Shown one piece after another: positions 1-11,040 of a DNA stretch of 64,000 bases. Both the position numbers and the translations under genes were made by a program. How positions within the stretch are numbered: the first letter of the stretch is position 1; every line of letters starts with the position of its first letter. The stretch lies in contig JBITNC010000001.1 of assembly GCA_050084985.1 (NCBI GenBank), positions 112,840,001 through 112,904,000 of the forward strand, read 5' to 3'. The notes under the pieces are model-generated. The model ran no database searches. It was given only the letters and a program-made list of their open reading frames with translations, and was not told the DNA's origin. Source of the stretch: Nageia nagi. Taxonomy: Eukaryota; Pinophyta.

Positions 1-1119
1 CATTTTCTCATCTACATCTGAACCATCTTCAATTTCCTTAGTAACAATATTTATTTGCTTCTTTTGACCTTTAGGTTTAGGGCGTAATTCAGGATGCAAT
101 TTCCAACATTTAGCCTCTAAATGACCTTCTTTTTGACGATGTGTACATACATCTTTAGGCTTCTCTTTTTGTATAGTAGATGTAGTTTTATTTTTCCCCT
201 TTCCTTTGTTCTTTTTAGAATCATTATTACTATTGTTATTGGAAGCATTTTTCTTTTTCCCATCATTAACAAATTTTCCCCTTTCTTCTAAGTGAGTGGT
301 TTGTACACAAACTTTATCCAAATCATTTGGATCAAACATCAATATTATATGCCTTAAATAATTGTGCAAACCACCAATATACTTAAGAAGAGTATCTTGG
401 GAATCAAGAGGAATACCTAGCATTACAGCTCTTCTTTGGAATTTCATAGTGTACTCTTGCACACTTTGCCCTTTGCCTTGATGGAAAGTTTTCCATTCCA
501 TGATTTCCTTTTGTCGATAACCCAAAGGATAAAATTGATCTCTAAGCAATTGTACAAAATGGGTCCAAGAAGCAATACAAGCTTGAATTGATTCATTCTT
601 ACTTTGCAAATAACTTTCCCACCAAACAAATGCATTACCACTAATTTTAAGAGTTGCTAATTGGATTTTATCCTCATCTCTTACAATTCTTTGAATTCTA
701 CAATATACCTTAATTTGTTTAATCTAATGGTCTAACTTCTTAGCATTCACTTCTCCAATAAAAGTAGGCAAATCAAATTTAACTTCCAATTTCAAAGGAG
801 AACTTTTAAAAACACTATGTGTATCATCATTGTCAATTTTATTACCTTCACTAGTTTCACCTTCATTTTTCTTGTATTGTTATTCTTGAAAGTGTTGGAA
901 TTATAGAGACATCTTCTGGAACATTGTGGAGAGATCAGCAATTTGCTTTTCAGCATTAGACCCTCCTTCATTGGCCATGGATCCAAGCTCTCTTTGCTTC
1001 TTTAGCCAAACTCTAGAACCAATTTCTAGATCCTCCTCCATAAATTCTCCTTCTCCTTTCTTGCTTTGTGACCTGGTATACATGCAATAACACTTTCCAA
1101 ACACCAACAAAAATCTCAA
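1..1119 (-). pseudogene. Ty3/gypsy gag remnant (minus strand, runs off the left edge)
   Basis: The minus strand encodes a decayed retrotransposon capsid/nucleocapsid protein. A likely start lies near 1045 (MEEDLEIGSR), followed by an acidic linker, then a gag domain of the retrotransposon_gag type with the motifs FVWWESYL, SWTHFVQLLRDQF and GQSVQEYTMKF between about 780 and 400. A Lys/Asn-rich stretch leads to a zinc knuckle near 155-110 (CTHRQKEGHLEAKC), in which the second Cys is replaced by Arg. Several in-frame stops occur, including a TAG near 725 where the family has Trp. The zinc knuckle is followed by WKLHPELRPK, a motif shared with the gag at 20.5 kb. Protease and pol would lie beyond the left edge. 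The family assignment rests on motif order and is fairly secure; the exact start is not. Confidence 0.8.
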
Positions 1120-1147
1120 AAATATAGGTTATCCCAATGATTTCAAC

Positions 1148-1160
1148 TGCTCTGATACCA
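1148..1160 (-). promoter_or_regulatory. Primer binding site (initiator-Met tRNA type)
   Basis: Read on the minus strand this is TGGTATCAGAGCA, the standard plant LTR-retrotransposon primer binding site complementary to the 3' end of initiator methionine tRNA. It lies between the LTR at higher coordinates and the gag remnant at lower coordinates, as expected for a minus-strand element. Confidence 0.85.
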
Positions 1161-1162
1161 AA

Positions 1163-2060
1163 CTTGAATCCATAAACTATAAGATTAAAATTTTAATTTA
1201 ACCTTTTCTTAGGATCAATTCACACTTAAAATAATTAAGTGCTTGTAAAGGAAAATTAGGAACAAATTTGTAAACACAAAGAAGAGAAAAGCATTCACCA
1301 TAGAAAGAGACAAGAAAAATTATCCTGGTTCACCCGATGTGGGCTACGTCCAGCTCAAAAGCTCTCTACTATTAGTGGGTGGAATCACTTTACAAGGACT
1401 CCATGATCCTTCAAAACCTCCTCTCACATTCACAACACACTCATAGATCTAAAAATCACAACAAGAATTGAAAACAAATTTCTTGAAATCCTCCCTCTCT
1501 CTTCCCCCTTTTCTCACATCCAATTTGATCCCCTTTTATACAATTTTGGGGGCTAAAATTGGAGAGTATTACAACTAGGAAATTTAATACAAAACTTATT
1601 TATAGATACCCATTAGCCTCCTCGATCTTCATGTCAAATTTGGGCTCAAATGATTGTAAAAATTTCCCTAAAATGAGCTCTAAAATCAAAATAATATGCT
1701 CACTAGATTGTTTCAGGCTTGCAAAATTAAATCAGCGTAATAATAGGACCTTAGGCAAGTTAAAATCACCATAAACCTTTGAAAACATGAAAAATACATC
1801 AAAAAAACCTAAAATTGGTTGGGTGCATTATGGTGACGACATGTGGCACGTGCTTAGAAGAAGTCAACCTCCTGTTGACTAGCGGTGTAGGCTCCAAACA
1901 TGGGTGGCTTGGTCAAAATGTGGACGGCTAAGGCTGACAGTCTCCAACAGGTGGTAACATCGCATCTCAATTCCATGCAAGCCCCTCTTTCACCCACCTC
2001 ATCACCTCCTACATGGTATTTATGGTGGCAGGTAGGTCCCCTCTACAATGGCCACCCAAA
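1163..2060 (-). mobile_element. 5' LTR of the minus-strand gypsy element (outer end uncertain)
   Basis: Sequence upstream (minus sense) of the primer binding site. It contains a minus-strand TATAAAAG box at 1533-1540. At about 1320-1355 there is a conserved block (plus sense TTATCCTGGTTCACCCGATG) that recurs in decayed form at 21.73-21.77 kb, upstream of the related gypsy gag there. Non-coding. The outer LTR boundary is not defined because no partner LTR is in the window; I place it just before the (AT)n tract. Confidence 0.55.
1533..1540 (-). promoter_or_regulatory. TATA box in LTR
   Basis: The minus strand reads TATAAAAG, followed downstream by GGG and a purine-rich stretch. It lies about 370 bp upstream of the primer binding site, a plausible LTR promoter position. 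Inference from motif and position only. Confidence 0.5.
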
Positions 2061-2064
2061 ACAT

Positions 2065-2068
<4 letters not shown>

Positions 2069-2128
<60 letters not shown>
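2069..2128. repeat. (AT)n microsatellite
   Basis: About 30 uninterrupted AT dinucleotides, separating the gypsy LTR on the left from the plus-strand gypsy pol remnant on the right. Confidence 0.95.
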
Positions 2129-2131
<3 letters not shown>

Positions 2132-2156
2132 TATTTAATCCTTTTAATTTTTCTCA

Positions 2157-2547
2157 AAATACACAAACGGAATTAATATCATATCTTCCACATACGGACT
2201 CAGATTCATGATCCAAAAGAAGCATCAAAAGCTGAAGAGAAGGCAATCACAATGAACACATTGAAATGGAGATTACTAAATGTTGAAGGGATCCAAATTT
2301 TGGATCATAGAACCAACATCATCAAGTCCCATTTAATTAAGGTACTATTCCATTAAACTCGAGTACTAATGCCCTAGGTGAAATAAACCCCATTGCAACT
2401 AGAAAATAAGTCTCAAAGAAAGAAAGACCCAATACATTGAGATATCTTTTCATCATTGATTATCATAAAGAAAAGGCTACTCAACATTTCAAGACACATT
2501 AGAAAGCAAAACCAAGTAAGTCCATCTCATATGCTCTATACAATATT
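2157..2547 (+). other. Degraded leader to the gypsy pol remnant
   Basis: AT-rich sequence with short open stretches. The last roughly 150 bp can be read as a decayed continuation of the region upstream of the protease. No LTR or primer binding site is recognisable here, so the 5' end of the downstream element appears lost. Confidence 0.4.
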
Positions 2548-3030
2548 ATGGAAGAATTAAAGAAGACTCCTTCTAGGATGACTATGTTTGATTCATTAAA
2601 GATACTAGGTCAATTAGATCTTTTGCAAGAAGATTTAAAGTTAAGAAATAGTAAAAAGAGAAAAAATAAAGAGAATCCTATCTATGTTGTATCTAAATTT
2701 GTACCTCCAACTCCAATAGGTATAACAAGACCCTCACCTTTCTATTTATCCTTGAGACTAGAAGGTTGGGTAGGGAACAACTGTATGATAGATACTAGAG
2801 CTATAATAACTATTATCCCTAAAGCTATTATAGATGAAATGAAGTTATACATTATAAGATGTATTTATGATGTCATACAATTAGATTCTTCCTCAGTAGA
2901 TATAGTTGGTAGTGTTAAAGGTGTTCAAATAACATTGAATGCCTTCCTTGACATTTATGTTGTCCAAGACATTATTGTAGTTGATCTTCCACTTCTATTT
3001 AGAATGTCTTTCCAAAGAATTTACTACTAA
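2548..3030 (+). pseudogene. Gypsy aspartic protease region
   Basis: A 160-codon open stretch. The N-terminal part (MEELKKTPSRMTMFDSLKIL) resembles the segment preceding the protease in a widespread plant gypsy polyprotein group. The protease core is at residues about 78-95 (NCMIDTRAIITIIPKAIIDE), where the family normally has Asp-Ser/Thr-Gly. Here the Gly is Arg, so the active site is broken. The flanking hydrophobic strand and a later DIIVVDLP-like strand fit a retropepsin fold. It lies directly upstream of an archaeal-type RNase H and then RT. Confidence 0.75.
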
Positions 3031-3314
3031 ATTGGGAGGGTACCTACCCTTAAACTATAGTTATCTTTTTCTTCCTTTTCAAATTAAATAACTAAAGATT
3101 TTGAATGAAGGCACCAAAACTATCCATCTCAAGAGGATCAATGAACTAAACTGCATACATGATCCACAACTAGTGGAGGTATTTGAAAGTGACAACAAAA
3201 GTTCTTTCAGCAAATGATCTGAATTATTAGTTCACAAATGTTGGCATGGGAGATTATTATTTATATGAAAAGGTTTAGCTAATTTTAGTCATTGTTGATA
3301 ACAAACACGAGGTA

Positions 3315-3690
3315 TGGACAATGTATTTTGATGGTTCTCGATGTAGACATGGATGTGGAGCTGGAGTGGTCTTCAAATCTCCTAAGGGAATTACCAAAAG
3401 ATTCTCCTTCTAATTCACATGGACTTGTACAAATAATGTTATTGAGTATGAAGCCCTTTGTTTATGGTTATCCAAATCAATTAGTATAGGCATCAAATGC
3501 CTAATTATCCATAGTGATTTTGAATTGGTCATCAAGTAAGTTAGAAATCAAATCAATGCAAAACATTATTATTTGAAGAACTATAGGAATAGAGTATAGG
3601 ATTTATTGGAGTCATTTTTGGCCATCAATTTTATATCTATTACTAAAAGGCACAACCAAATAGCTAATGCACTCACTACAAGAGTAGCAC
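3315..3690 (+). pseudogene. Archaeal-type RNase H domain, upstream of RT
   Basis: This reading opens with WTMYFDGSRCRHGCGAGVVF, then TNNVIEYEALCLWLSKS, then HSDFELVIK, and ends in NQIANALTT. This order matches the archaeal-type RNase H (aRNH) acquired by plant gypsy elements of the Tat group. The catalytic Asp (FDG), Glu (EYEAL) and second Asp (HSD) are visible; the final Asp is Asn. Several in-frame stops, mostly TAG, interrupt it. The domain sits between protease and RT, unlike the downstream position in the element at 61-63.7 kb. I recall the same upstream order in annotated plant gypsy polyproteins, so this is probably a known sublineage. Confidence 0.7.
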
Positions 3691-4139
3691 ATTATAACCC
3701 TGCTCATTATAAAAGAGGAGCTCTTGGAGTAAAAGTTTAGTGTAGGCCTTCAGTACCCAATGCTACAAACTTTTGATAGGTATTTAAATTCAATGAGCAT
3801 ATTTTCAACTTCCTCATAAATAAAGTAGTAGCTCACACTTTTGGTACTCAGAAAATGTTTGATTGTTTTTAAGAATCAAAAGGATTGCTCTCTTTTGAAA
3901 GACTATTTGATTCAGAAGATATCCTAAAGGCTAAGTCTTTAGTCATCCTAAAGGAGAATTATTTTGAGCTAGAAGTAGAACTCAAGAAGTTTATAAAAAT
4001 TAGTTCAAAGTGTTTTGGTGTAGAAAAATCTACTATGTCTTAAATTTATCATGAGTTTTCTTAAGTAATTGCCTAGACTTATGATGACCTAAAGACATAT
4101 GACAAAGATGTCATCCAACACATGATTGAGCTTGAACTA

Positions 4140-4900
4140 GAGGTCAAACCATACAAGTAAAAATAGAGACTTATCAACCCAAAGATAGAAGAAGCTATGA
4201 AATAGGAGTTAATCAAGCTCCTTGATTCAAAAATTATTTATCCTATCAAGAATTCTTTTTGGGTTACAAATCTAGTTCCTGTTAGAAAGAAAAGTGGAGA
4301 AATTAGAATCTATGTTGATTTCAAAAATTTTAATAAAGTATCCCTTAAAGATAATTATCTTCTCCAACCAATGGAGCAAGTCTTGCATATAGTAGCCAGA
4401 GCTTGCTATATTTCAATGATTGATGGCTACTCAAGATTTAATTAGATTTGGGTGAAGGATGAAGATCAGTTCAAAATAGCATTTACAACTCAATGTGGGA
4501 CATATGCTTTTCAAAGGATGCCATTTGATCCTTCTAATGCAAGAGCTACTTTTCTAAGAGCCATGGATCATGCATTTTGTGAGATAATAAACAAGATTGT
4601 ACTGATTTATCTAGATGATATCACTATCTTCTCTAAAAGTAGAAGTGATCACTTGGAACATCTAAAATCAATCTTTGAAAGATGCATGAAATTTGGCATT
4701 TCAATCAACCCAAAAAAGTCAATTTTTATGGTTAACCAAGGAAAGTTACTTGGCCACATTGTCTTAAAAGAGGGACTGGCAATTGATTTAGATAAAGTAA
4801 AATTTATAGAAGTATTGCCACTCCCCTCTAACAAGAAGGCTTTACAGTCATTCCTTGGTCAAATCAATTTTGTCTAAAAATTTATTAATAATTTTTTAAA
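4140..4900 (+). pseudogene. Gypsy reverse transcriptase
   Basis: RT motifs appear in order: a KIEEAMKQ-type entry with a TAG at the Q position, FWVTNLVPVRKKSGEIRIYV near 4255-4320, YISMIDGYSRFN near 4410, FQRMPFDPSNARATF near 4510 (family PFGLxNAPATF, Gly and Leu lost), and the catalytic IYLDDITIFSKS near 4605-4640. LLGHIVLKEG and the SFLGQINF connection follow. At least one CAG-to-TAG type stop lies inside (near 4442), and a TAA lies at about 4875. It would be non-functional. Neighbours are aRNH upstream and RNase H downstream. Confidence 0.85.
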
Positions 4901-4959
4901 ATTTGTATCTCTAATCACTTCAATGCTAAAGAAAGATGTATTTTCCTAGTCGTGAGAAG

Positions 4960-5400
4960 CAAAACTAACCTTTAGAGAAATAAAAAAGGCTATAATAGAA
5001 GCTTTTATGCTTAAAAATCATGATATGCCAAAAGATTTCATCATTTATGCACATGGATGATAATAATGAAGAAAACTCGATTGCCTTTCATAGTCAAACA
5101 TTACATCAACACCAATAAAGGTACTCATTTATTGAAAAGCAAGTGTTTTGCATTATGAAGGGATTTAAAAAATTCAAACATTATGTCTCCCACAATAGAA
5201 TCCTTGTATATAGTATTCATCCAGATGTAAGAAATTATATTATACAAGGAGATCTAGATGAAGAAAAGGCTAGTTGGATCACTAAAATAATGGAATATGA
5301 CATAGAGATTAAGCCAAACAAGCTGATCAAAGGTAGGGATCTCTATAAAAATATAGATAAAGCTTCACATGTGATCACTCTTATGGAGGATAAGCAGCAA
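4960..5400 (+). pseudogene. Gypsy RNase H and connection
   Basis: A decayed RNase H with FIIYAHG (family D-A-S), FIEKQVFCIMKGFKKFKHYV, and the trailing IEIKPNKLIKGRDL that ends this domain in related plant elements. Stops and at least one frameshift lie between 4940 and 5140. The open stretch 5143-5688 continues without interruption into the integrase zinc-binding region, so RNase H and integrase were in one polyprotein frame. Confidence 0.7.
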
Positions 5401-6400
5401 CTTAATCATGAAAGTGATTGGATTAAGCAAATCATGGTTTATTTTCAAATTTGCAAGTGCCCTGAAGCTCTGGACAGATTCCAAAGAAGGAGATTTAGGT
5501 TGCATACCCTTAAATTTATTATGATAGATGATCATTTGTATAAAAAAAATTTTGATCAAACCTTTCTTAGATGTGTGACTCAAGATGAATCCCATAGAAT
5601 ATTACATGAATTTCATTATGGATTCTCTGGTAGGCATTATTGTGAACTAATTACAATAGCAAAGGTATTACAAGCTAGATATTATTGACCCACTATATTT
5701 TAAGATTTATTCAAGATTTCTTAGGAATGTGATTAGTGTAACAAATTTGTGGAAAAGAGAAGACAAGTTGTAATGCCTCTCAAACCTATGGTAATAAAAA
5801 AAACCTTTCAATGATGCAGTATGGACTTCATTGGTGTTATAAACCCAAATTCCTTAGTAGGCCATAATTTTATTTTGACTGTAATATATTACTTCACTAG
5901 ATGGTCAAAGGCTATGCCATGCAAAAATACAAATCAAGAAGCGGTGATAGAAATGATTAAAAGGATAATCACCCATTTTGGAAGCCCATAGACTATAGTG
6001 TTAGACAATGGTCTGGTATTTATTGGAGGTAATTTATCAAGCTTTATAGCTCAAGATGGAGTGTAGTTATTTTCTTCAAACTATTACTCATAAGGTAATG
6101 GGTTAGTTGAATCAACTAATAAAAATCTAACCCAAATCTTTAAGAGAACAATTGAAGGGAATCCTAGATAGTGGCATACATAATTGGACTATGCATTATA
6201 GGCTAATAGAATTAGTATAAAACTAGTAATAAATACATCCCCATATGCATTGGTATATGATAAAATACCTATGTTTCCAGTACACATGGAGTTACCAACT
6301 TTAAAAACCTTGCAAGAATTGGAATACCATGACTTTGAGCACTATAATCTAGATATAGTTAGCTCTTGAAATTGGAGGATGACTAGAACAAAGCATATGA
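5400..6400 (+). pseudogene. Gypsy integrase
   Basis: The zinc-binding region reads RILHEFHYGFSGRHY...ARYY, then CDxCNKF after three stops. The catalytic core follows: CSMDFIGVINPN, an intact VLDNGLVFIGG, and GLVESTNKNL. Stops are mainly TAG or TGA at positions where the family has Gln or Trp. The polyprotein fades out at about 6.4 kb; 6.4-7.2 kb holds AT-rich sequence without recognisable domains. The integrase would be inactive. Confidence 0.75.
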
Positions 6401-6659
6401 GTCATTCCAACATCACTAGCACATCATCAAGAGGTGGTTTGATAAGAACAAGTCTTCCTAGGTTAAGTTTGAACTAGGTGATATTGTCCTCAAATGGGAT
6501 GAGGAAGAGAAAATCTTGAAAGACACCAAAACTTTGACTCTGTTTGGAGCAGGCCTTACATAATTACCTAGTCTATGCAAAGCAATGCATTCAAATTGCA
6601 AGATATTATTGAGTCCCAAGAATTACCTATTATCATCAATGGAATCTATTTGAAACATT

Positions 6660-7225
6660 ACTAAGTTGTGAGGTAAGCTTGTACTACCCATAAAGCATTG
6701 TATATTGTAAATATTTTAAATATATTTAAAAAATGTTTTTGCATTATTTTTTTTTTAAAAAGTAGCCATTAATTCTCAAATTTAATTCAATTTTATGAAG
6801 AGTTAATTTTGATGTACTGCTTAGCTATCAACTTTAATTAAGCTTTGTTAAGAGTTAATTTTGGCATGTTACTTAGCTATCACTGAGTAAAACATCATTT
6901 AAGGAGAGATATCCTTGGATTTCATGAATTATCACATAAGTACAACAAATAAAGACTTGTGTGCTTTGAATTTACTAATCCAACCTATGCCATCTCAATC
7001 CATACAATGTACAAGTCTCAAGATCCTCAAGAAGTAATTGCCATTAATGGAAATCTTGCCAACCTTAGATAAATAAAATTCCCCCCATAATATATAGTTC
7101 AACACTTAGCCAATTTCAAGTACATAAGTTTTTAGAGCATTTAAAGCTTAGAGATTTCAAAGTTGAGTTATGTTGAAAGAGAGAAAAGTTATAGGTCCTC
7201 CAATTGCCTAGATTGTTGTTTCTAA
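6660..7225 (+). other. Non-coding spacer between pol and the long downstream ORF
   Basis: AT-rich, with no domain that I recognise. It holds a short imperfect direct repeat (two copies of a segment around GAGTTAATTTTG, near 6800 and 6850). No LTR boundary could be defined. Confidence 0.4.
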
Positions 7226-10200
7226 ATGATAACTAAAAGTTTAAGAAAGGTTATTAATATCATGGCGACCTCTCAATCATCCTCTATAGCCAAAGTAGAA
7301 CAAATTGATGCTAACCTACTTTTCTTACAAGAAGAATATCTCAAGAATGCACTAGGGATAAATTGGACTAAGATGGGGGTAGTTAGTCATATGAAAACAT
7401 GGAGAGCTAACCCTACTCATATTCTTCTATAGCTTAAAACACCTAAAATGATCAGGAAGGGAAAGTCACTTGCTTATTCGAAGAGATGTCATGATTGACC
7501 AAGGCCTAGCATATTATGTGCCTTGTGAGTCCTTCACCTACCCTGATCTCTTATACTCCCTAGCACATAGGCATCATCAAAAGGGGTACCAAATTGAAAT
7601 GTTCAAGAGCACTAAAGAGGGAGATACTTTTGAACCTATCTTTAGAGTAGTGTTGGATTACTCTTGTAACTCCATAGTATAAGCATTTGCTATTCCAATG
7701 AACTGGACCTTCCATGTTAAGAAATAAATAGATTTGAAAAAGGTGAAGCATGATTTTTATATCATTCAAGATAAAATGTTGAGCTAGATTAGTAGGAGAT
7801 ACCAAGATAATAGGAAATCCAAACTCTTACTAAGCTACTAGATAGCTCTTTTTGAAAGAAAGAAGGATAGAGAAATGCTACAGGTATTAGCAGTCATCCT
7901 AGGAAAGAAGACCCAGATTGAAGCAGATGAAGCTATGGTGTGAATGGCTTACAACATTTCAAAGGCTCACATCTGCTATGAGTTCTTAACTTTTATAATT
8001 GAAGAAATAAAGAAGTGTCTATTTAAAATTGAAAAGTTAGACTTCAAACATTCCTCATATCTTTTTTGGCTCTTTATCCATCAAAATCTGGACAAACTCA
8101 TAGAGGTAGGGCTCCCAGTTAAGCCAATGAGTTCCAATGCTACATCAGTGCCAATTGGCTTAATGGTACCAATTTTGACTAAGTTGAATGGATCCTACTA
8201 TGAATTCATGGATAAGTTCTATGCAACAACAATAAAAAATTTAATTGGAAAACTCCCCAGCTGACTATGTAAAAGCAAAATGAGGGAGCTATAAGGAGGA
8301 AATAAAATTGATGATTAGTACTTCTTGAGAAGCTACATTGTAATAATTAGGTATGGGTATTTTGAGAGACCCTTCTTTTTGCCTAAATATGTAACCCTCT
8401 AGTTATATTCAATAGATATGGAAAGATAGATTTGTGCTATAGAGAGCAAATATGGGTCTAGAGGTAACTTTAAGTCTATTGTAGATATACCAGCTTCTAC
8501 TAAGAATTTTACTCTTTTAGAGATAAGATGTAAGATAGTATAGCTCAATTCATTATACAAAATTTTAAGTTGGATAAGATGGAAGCTGAATGGATGTATG
8601 ACCCATCAGGGGATATGAACCAAACAATAAGTTCTAGCAAAAAACATTCAGCATTTGTCCATGACAGTGGGCCCCATATAGAATATTTTGTAAATAAAAT
8701 TGAATAGGAAGTAGAAATGTACCTAGATTGGGAATTTATACCCCCAAATAAGGCCTGGATGACCCTTGAGGGAATAAGAAAGTATAGAAATTGGAAAAAT
8801 AAGAGATAAAATTTTGTCCTAATCCTAGAGGTCCTCACCTAGTTAGCATATCTTGGGTGGGGTACCAATAAAATTCATTATTTAACAAGATTTAGATTTG
8901 AATATACTACAAAAATTCACCACATTGAGAGTGAATTATTTGACAAATTCAAATATGATAAGTACTGGGAGGTCAAGTATAGCAAAGATCCTCTACCAAA
9001 GTTGGGATAGCCCCTTTCTTCTCATTTTTAGGGAAAACTTGCTATAGTGGTGAGGCTAATACAAATAGAACAACCATCTAACATGGTTGAAATTCTAAAG
9101 AAGAGAGAATAAGACCCTTTAAACACCACCACCTTTTCTTAGGAGCCTTATTCAAAAAAGAAAAGGAAAATACAAACTCTTGCTCAAAGGTAGCAAATAC
9201 TAGAAAATGTAAAAAAGCCTATAAAGAAGCCCCAATCGACTATAGCAAGGTCACAGTCACAAATAATTGTACCTTCATCTTTAGAGGCAATAGAAGAAGT
9301 TCTAAAGGTGTTGATAAAAGAAAATAAAATTTTGGACATAGAAGAGTTTAGAGAACCTTAGGATGTAGACACTGGCATTGTAGAAGAAACTTTGGCACAA
9401 GAACAAGCATAAACCCTAGAAGAGGAATAAAGCCAAATTCAACAAGGTAGGGGAAGTGTACCTAAAGCTAGTGGATTAGCAGTAGTTGGATCTAGAGGAG
9501 GATTGGGAGATGGTGATGATGATGATGAACCCAAGAAAAAGGACTATAGCCCAATGGATAAGCCTAAGGAACAAGGTGAGGCCATGGAAGAAGTAGAGCT
9601 AGAACTAGAAGTCCAACATTTGATACCTCCCTGATAATCCCAATGCATTCAACAAGTTAAGATACCTATTTTAGGTGGATTCATTACTACCCATTCTTTT
9701 ATTCCTATATCATTGCAAGAGAAAATAAAGTCAATTTTTTTACACAAATTATAGAGCCCATTGATTGTGCAAATTTTGTTAATAAGTCTCCTATGCTCCC
9801 TAAGCAACAGTCAAGAATTTTGAGTAAGGTAACAGAGATAGGAGATATTAAAATTGTACAAATGCCTTTCAAAGAAGAGCAATTGGATATTACTCCTATG
9901 GAAATAATGGATGTAAACATGTAAAGTACATAAATGATTGACCAGTCCAAATTTCTTATAAATACTTCAATGGTAATCAGCAAAAGTCTTCAAGCAATGG
10001 AGATTAAGATAGAGAAATTGAATAAGAAAATTGATCGGTATAAAAAAGATTGCTCCCTTAAAGATAAAATATTAACTAGGTTGCATAATAAGAATAAAGA
10101 ATTGATTACAAATATTGATAAATAGTAAGCAAATTTTGATAAGAGCATGGTGACAACAAAAGTTAAGCTAGATGCTACAAAGCAAATGATAGAAGATCTC

Positions 10201-11040
10201 AAAGCTTAGGCTACATTCATTGATGCTCAAAAAGTCAAACAGGTTGAGGTTGAGATGCAGACCATCACCATAGCAAATAAAGTTCTATCTGATGATTATG
10301 TAAAGTTTTTATTACTTATGAAGAACCTCAAAAAATCCTTGGTGGAGCAAGTCGATGATAGAATGATAACATTATCTCACTTGCATCTACTCAAGGAGGA
10401 AACTATAAAGGCCATCAAGGAATTCTATGCTTAGAATGCTCTCCACAAGTTAGCTCTAGATATACCTAGAGTAATATTAGAAAGGATGTAGGTTCATTTG
10501 AGAATTTTAATGAAAAAAGAGTTTGCAACAGTCTCTTCCAAGCCAAAATAGTCATATTAGAAGAGGATCCAAGATATTTGTGAACTCCAAAGTTTGGTGT
10601 TCAATTTGGACATAAATAAACACCAAATCACAATAGAAGTGGGATTCATTAAAAAATTATTTAATTGAGATGAAAGTTCCCAAATTATGGGAAGAGAAAA
10701 ATGTACAAGGTAGTGCTACAAATTGGGTAGCCAATACCATTCAATTCTTGGAATAATATGTTTTTGAGAAATAAATCTTAGACTTGCAACAAATAAATGA
10801 GTTAGCTCAGAAGGCCATTACAAACTTTTTACATGCTAGAAGGGTAAACAATGTCCTTATAGGTTTAAGGTAGATACAAAGAAGATTAAGGCATTCCTTG
10901 TATTATCACAAGTTGATTATAAAGATCTAAGTGATCTAAATAAAAGGATGCAACTGTTCCTCCCACTAGACTTGATGGTAGCAGTTGAGACCACAACCAA
11001 GTCCACTTCTAGACAAGCCACTAGGAGTAGTAGTTAAAGG
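7226..11040 (+). pseudogene. Very long decayed ORF of unknown function (about 1250 codons)
   Basis: A protein-like reading continues over 3.8 kb, broken mostly by TAG stops and a few frameshifts. The start region contains MATSQSSSIAKVEQIDANLL (ATG at 7262). Between 7470 and 8264 long open stretches stay in one frame (LAYYVPCESFTYPDLLY, HICYEFLTFIIEEIKKCLF), and RYGYFERPFFLPKYVTL near 8345 is again in that frame. Near 9490 there is a Gly/Asp-rich acidic linker with Lys. From about 9930 to 10550 the reading is Lys/Glu/Leu-rich and likely coiled coil (EIKIEKLNKKIDRYKKD). I do not recognise a family. It follows the gypsy integrase by 0.8 kb in the same orientation, so it may be an extra ORF of that element, as Tat and Athila lineages carry, or the gag of another element. 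It is long for either. Confidence 0.5.

Noticed and set aside
1148-1160. tRNA-gene fragment
   Set aside because: Only the 3' complement of initiator tRNA is present, next to an LTR. It is a primer binding site.
1900-2130. 76-codon ORF ending in Tyr-Ile repeats
   Set aside because: Its C-terminal half is simply the translated (AT)n microsatellite. No support for coding.
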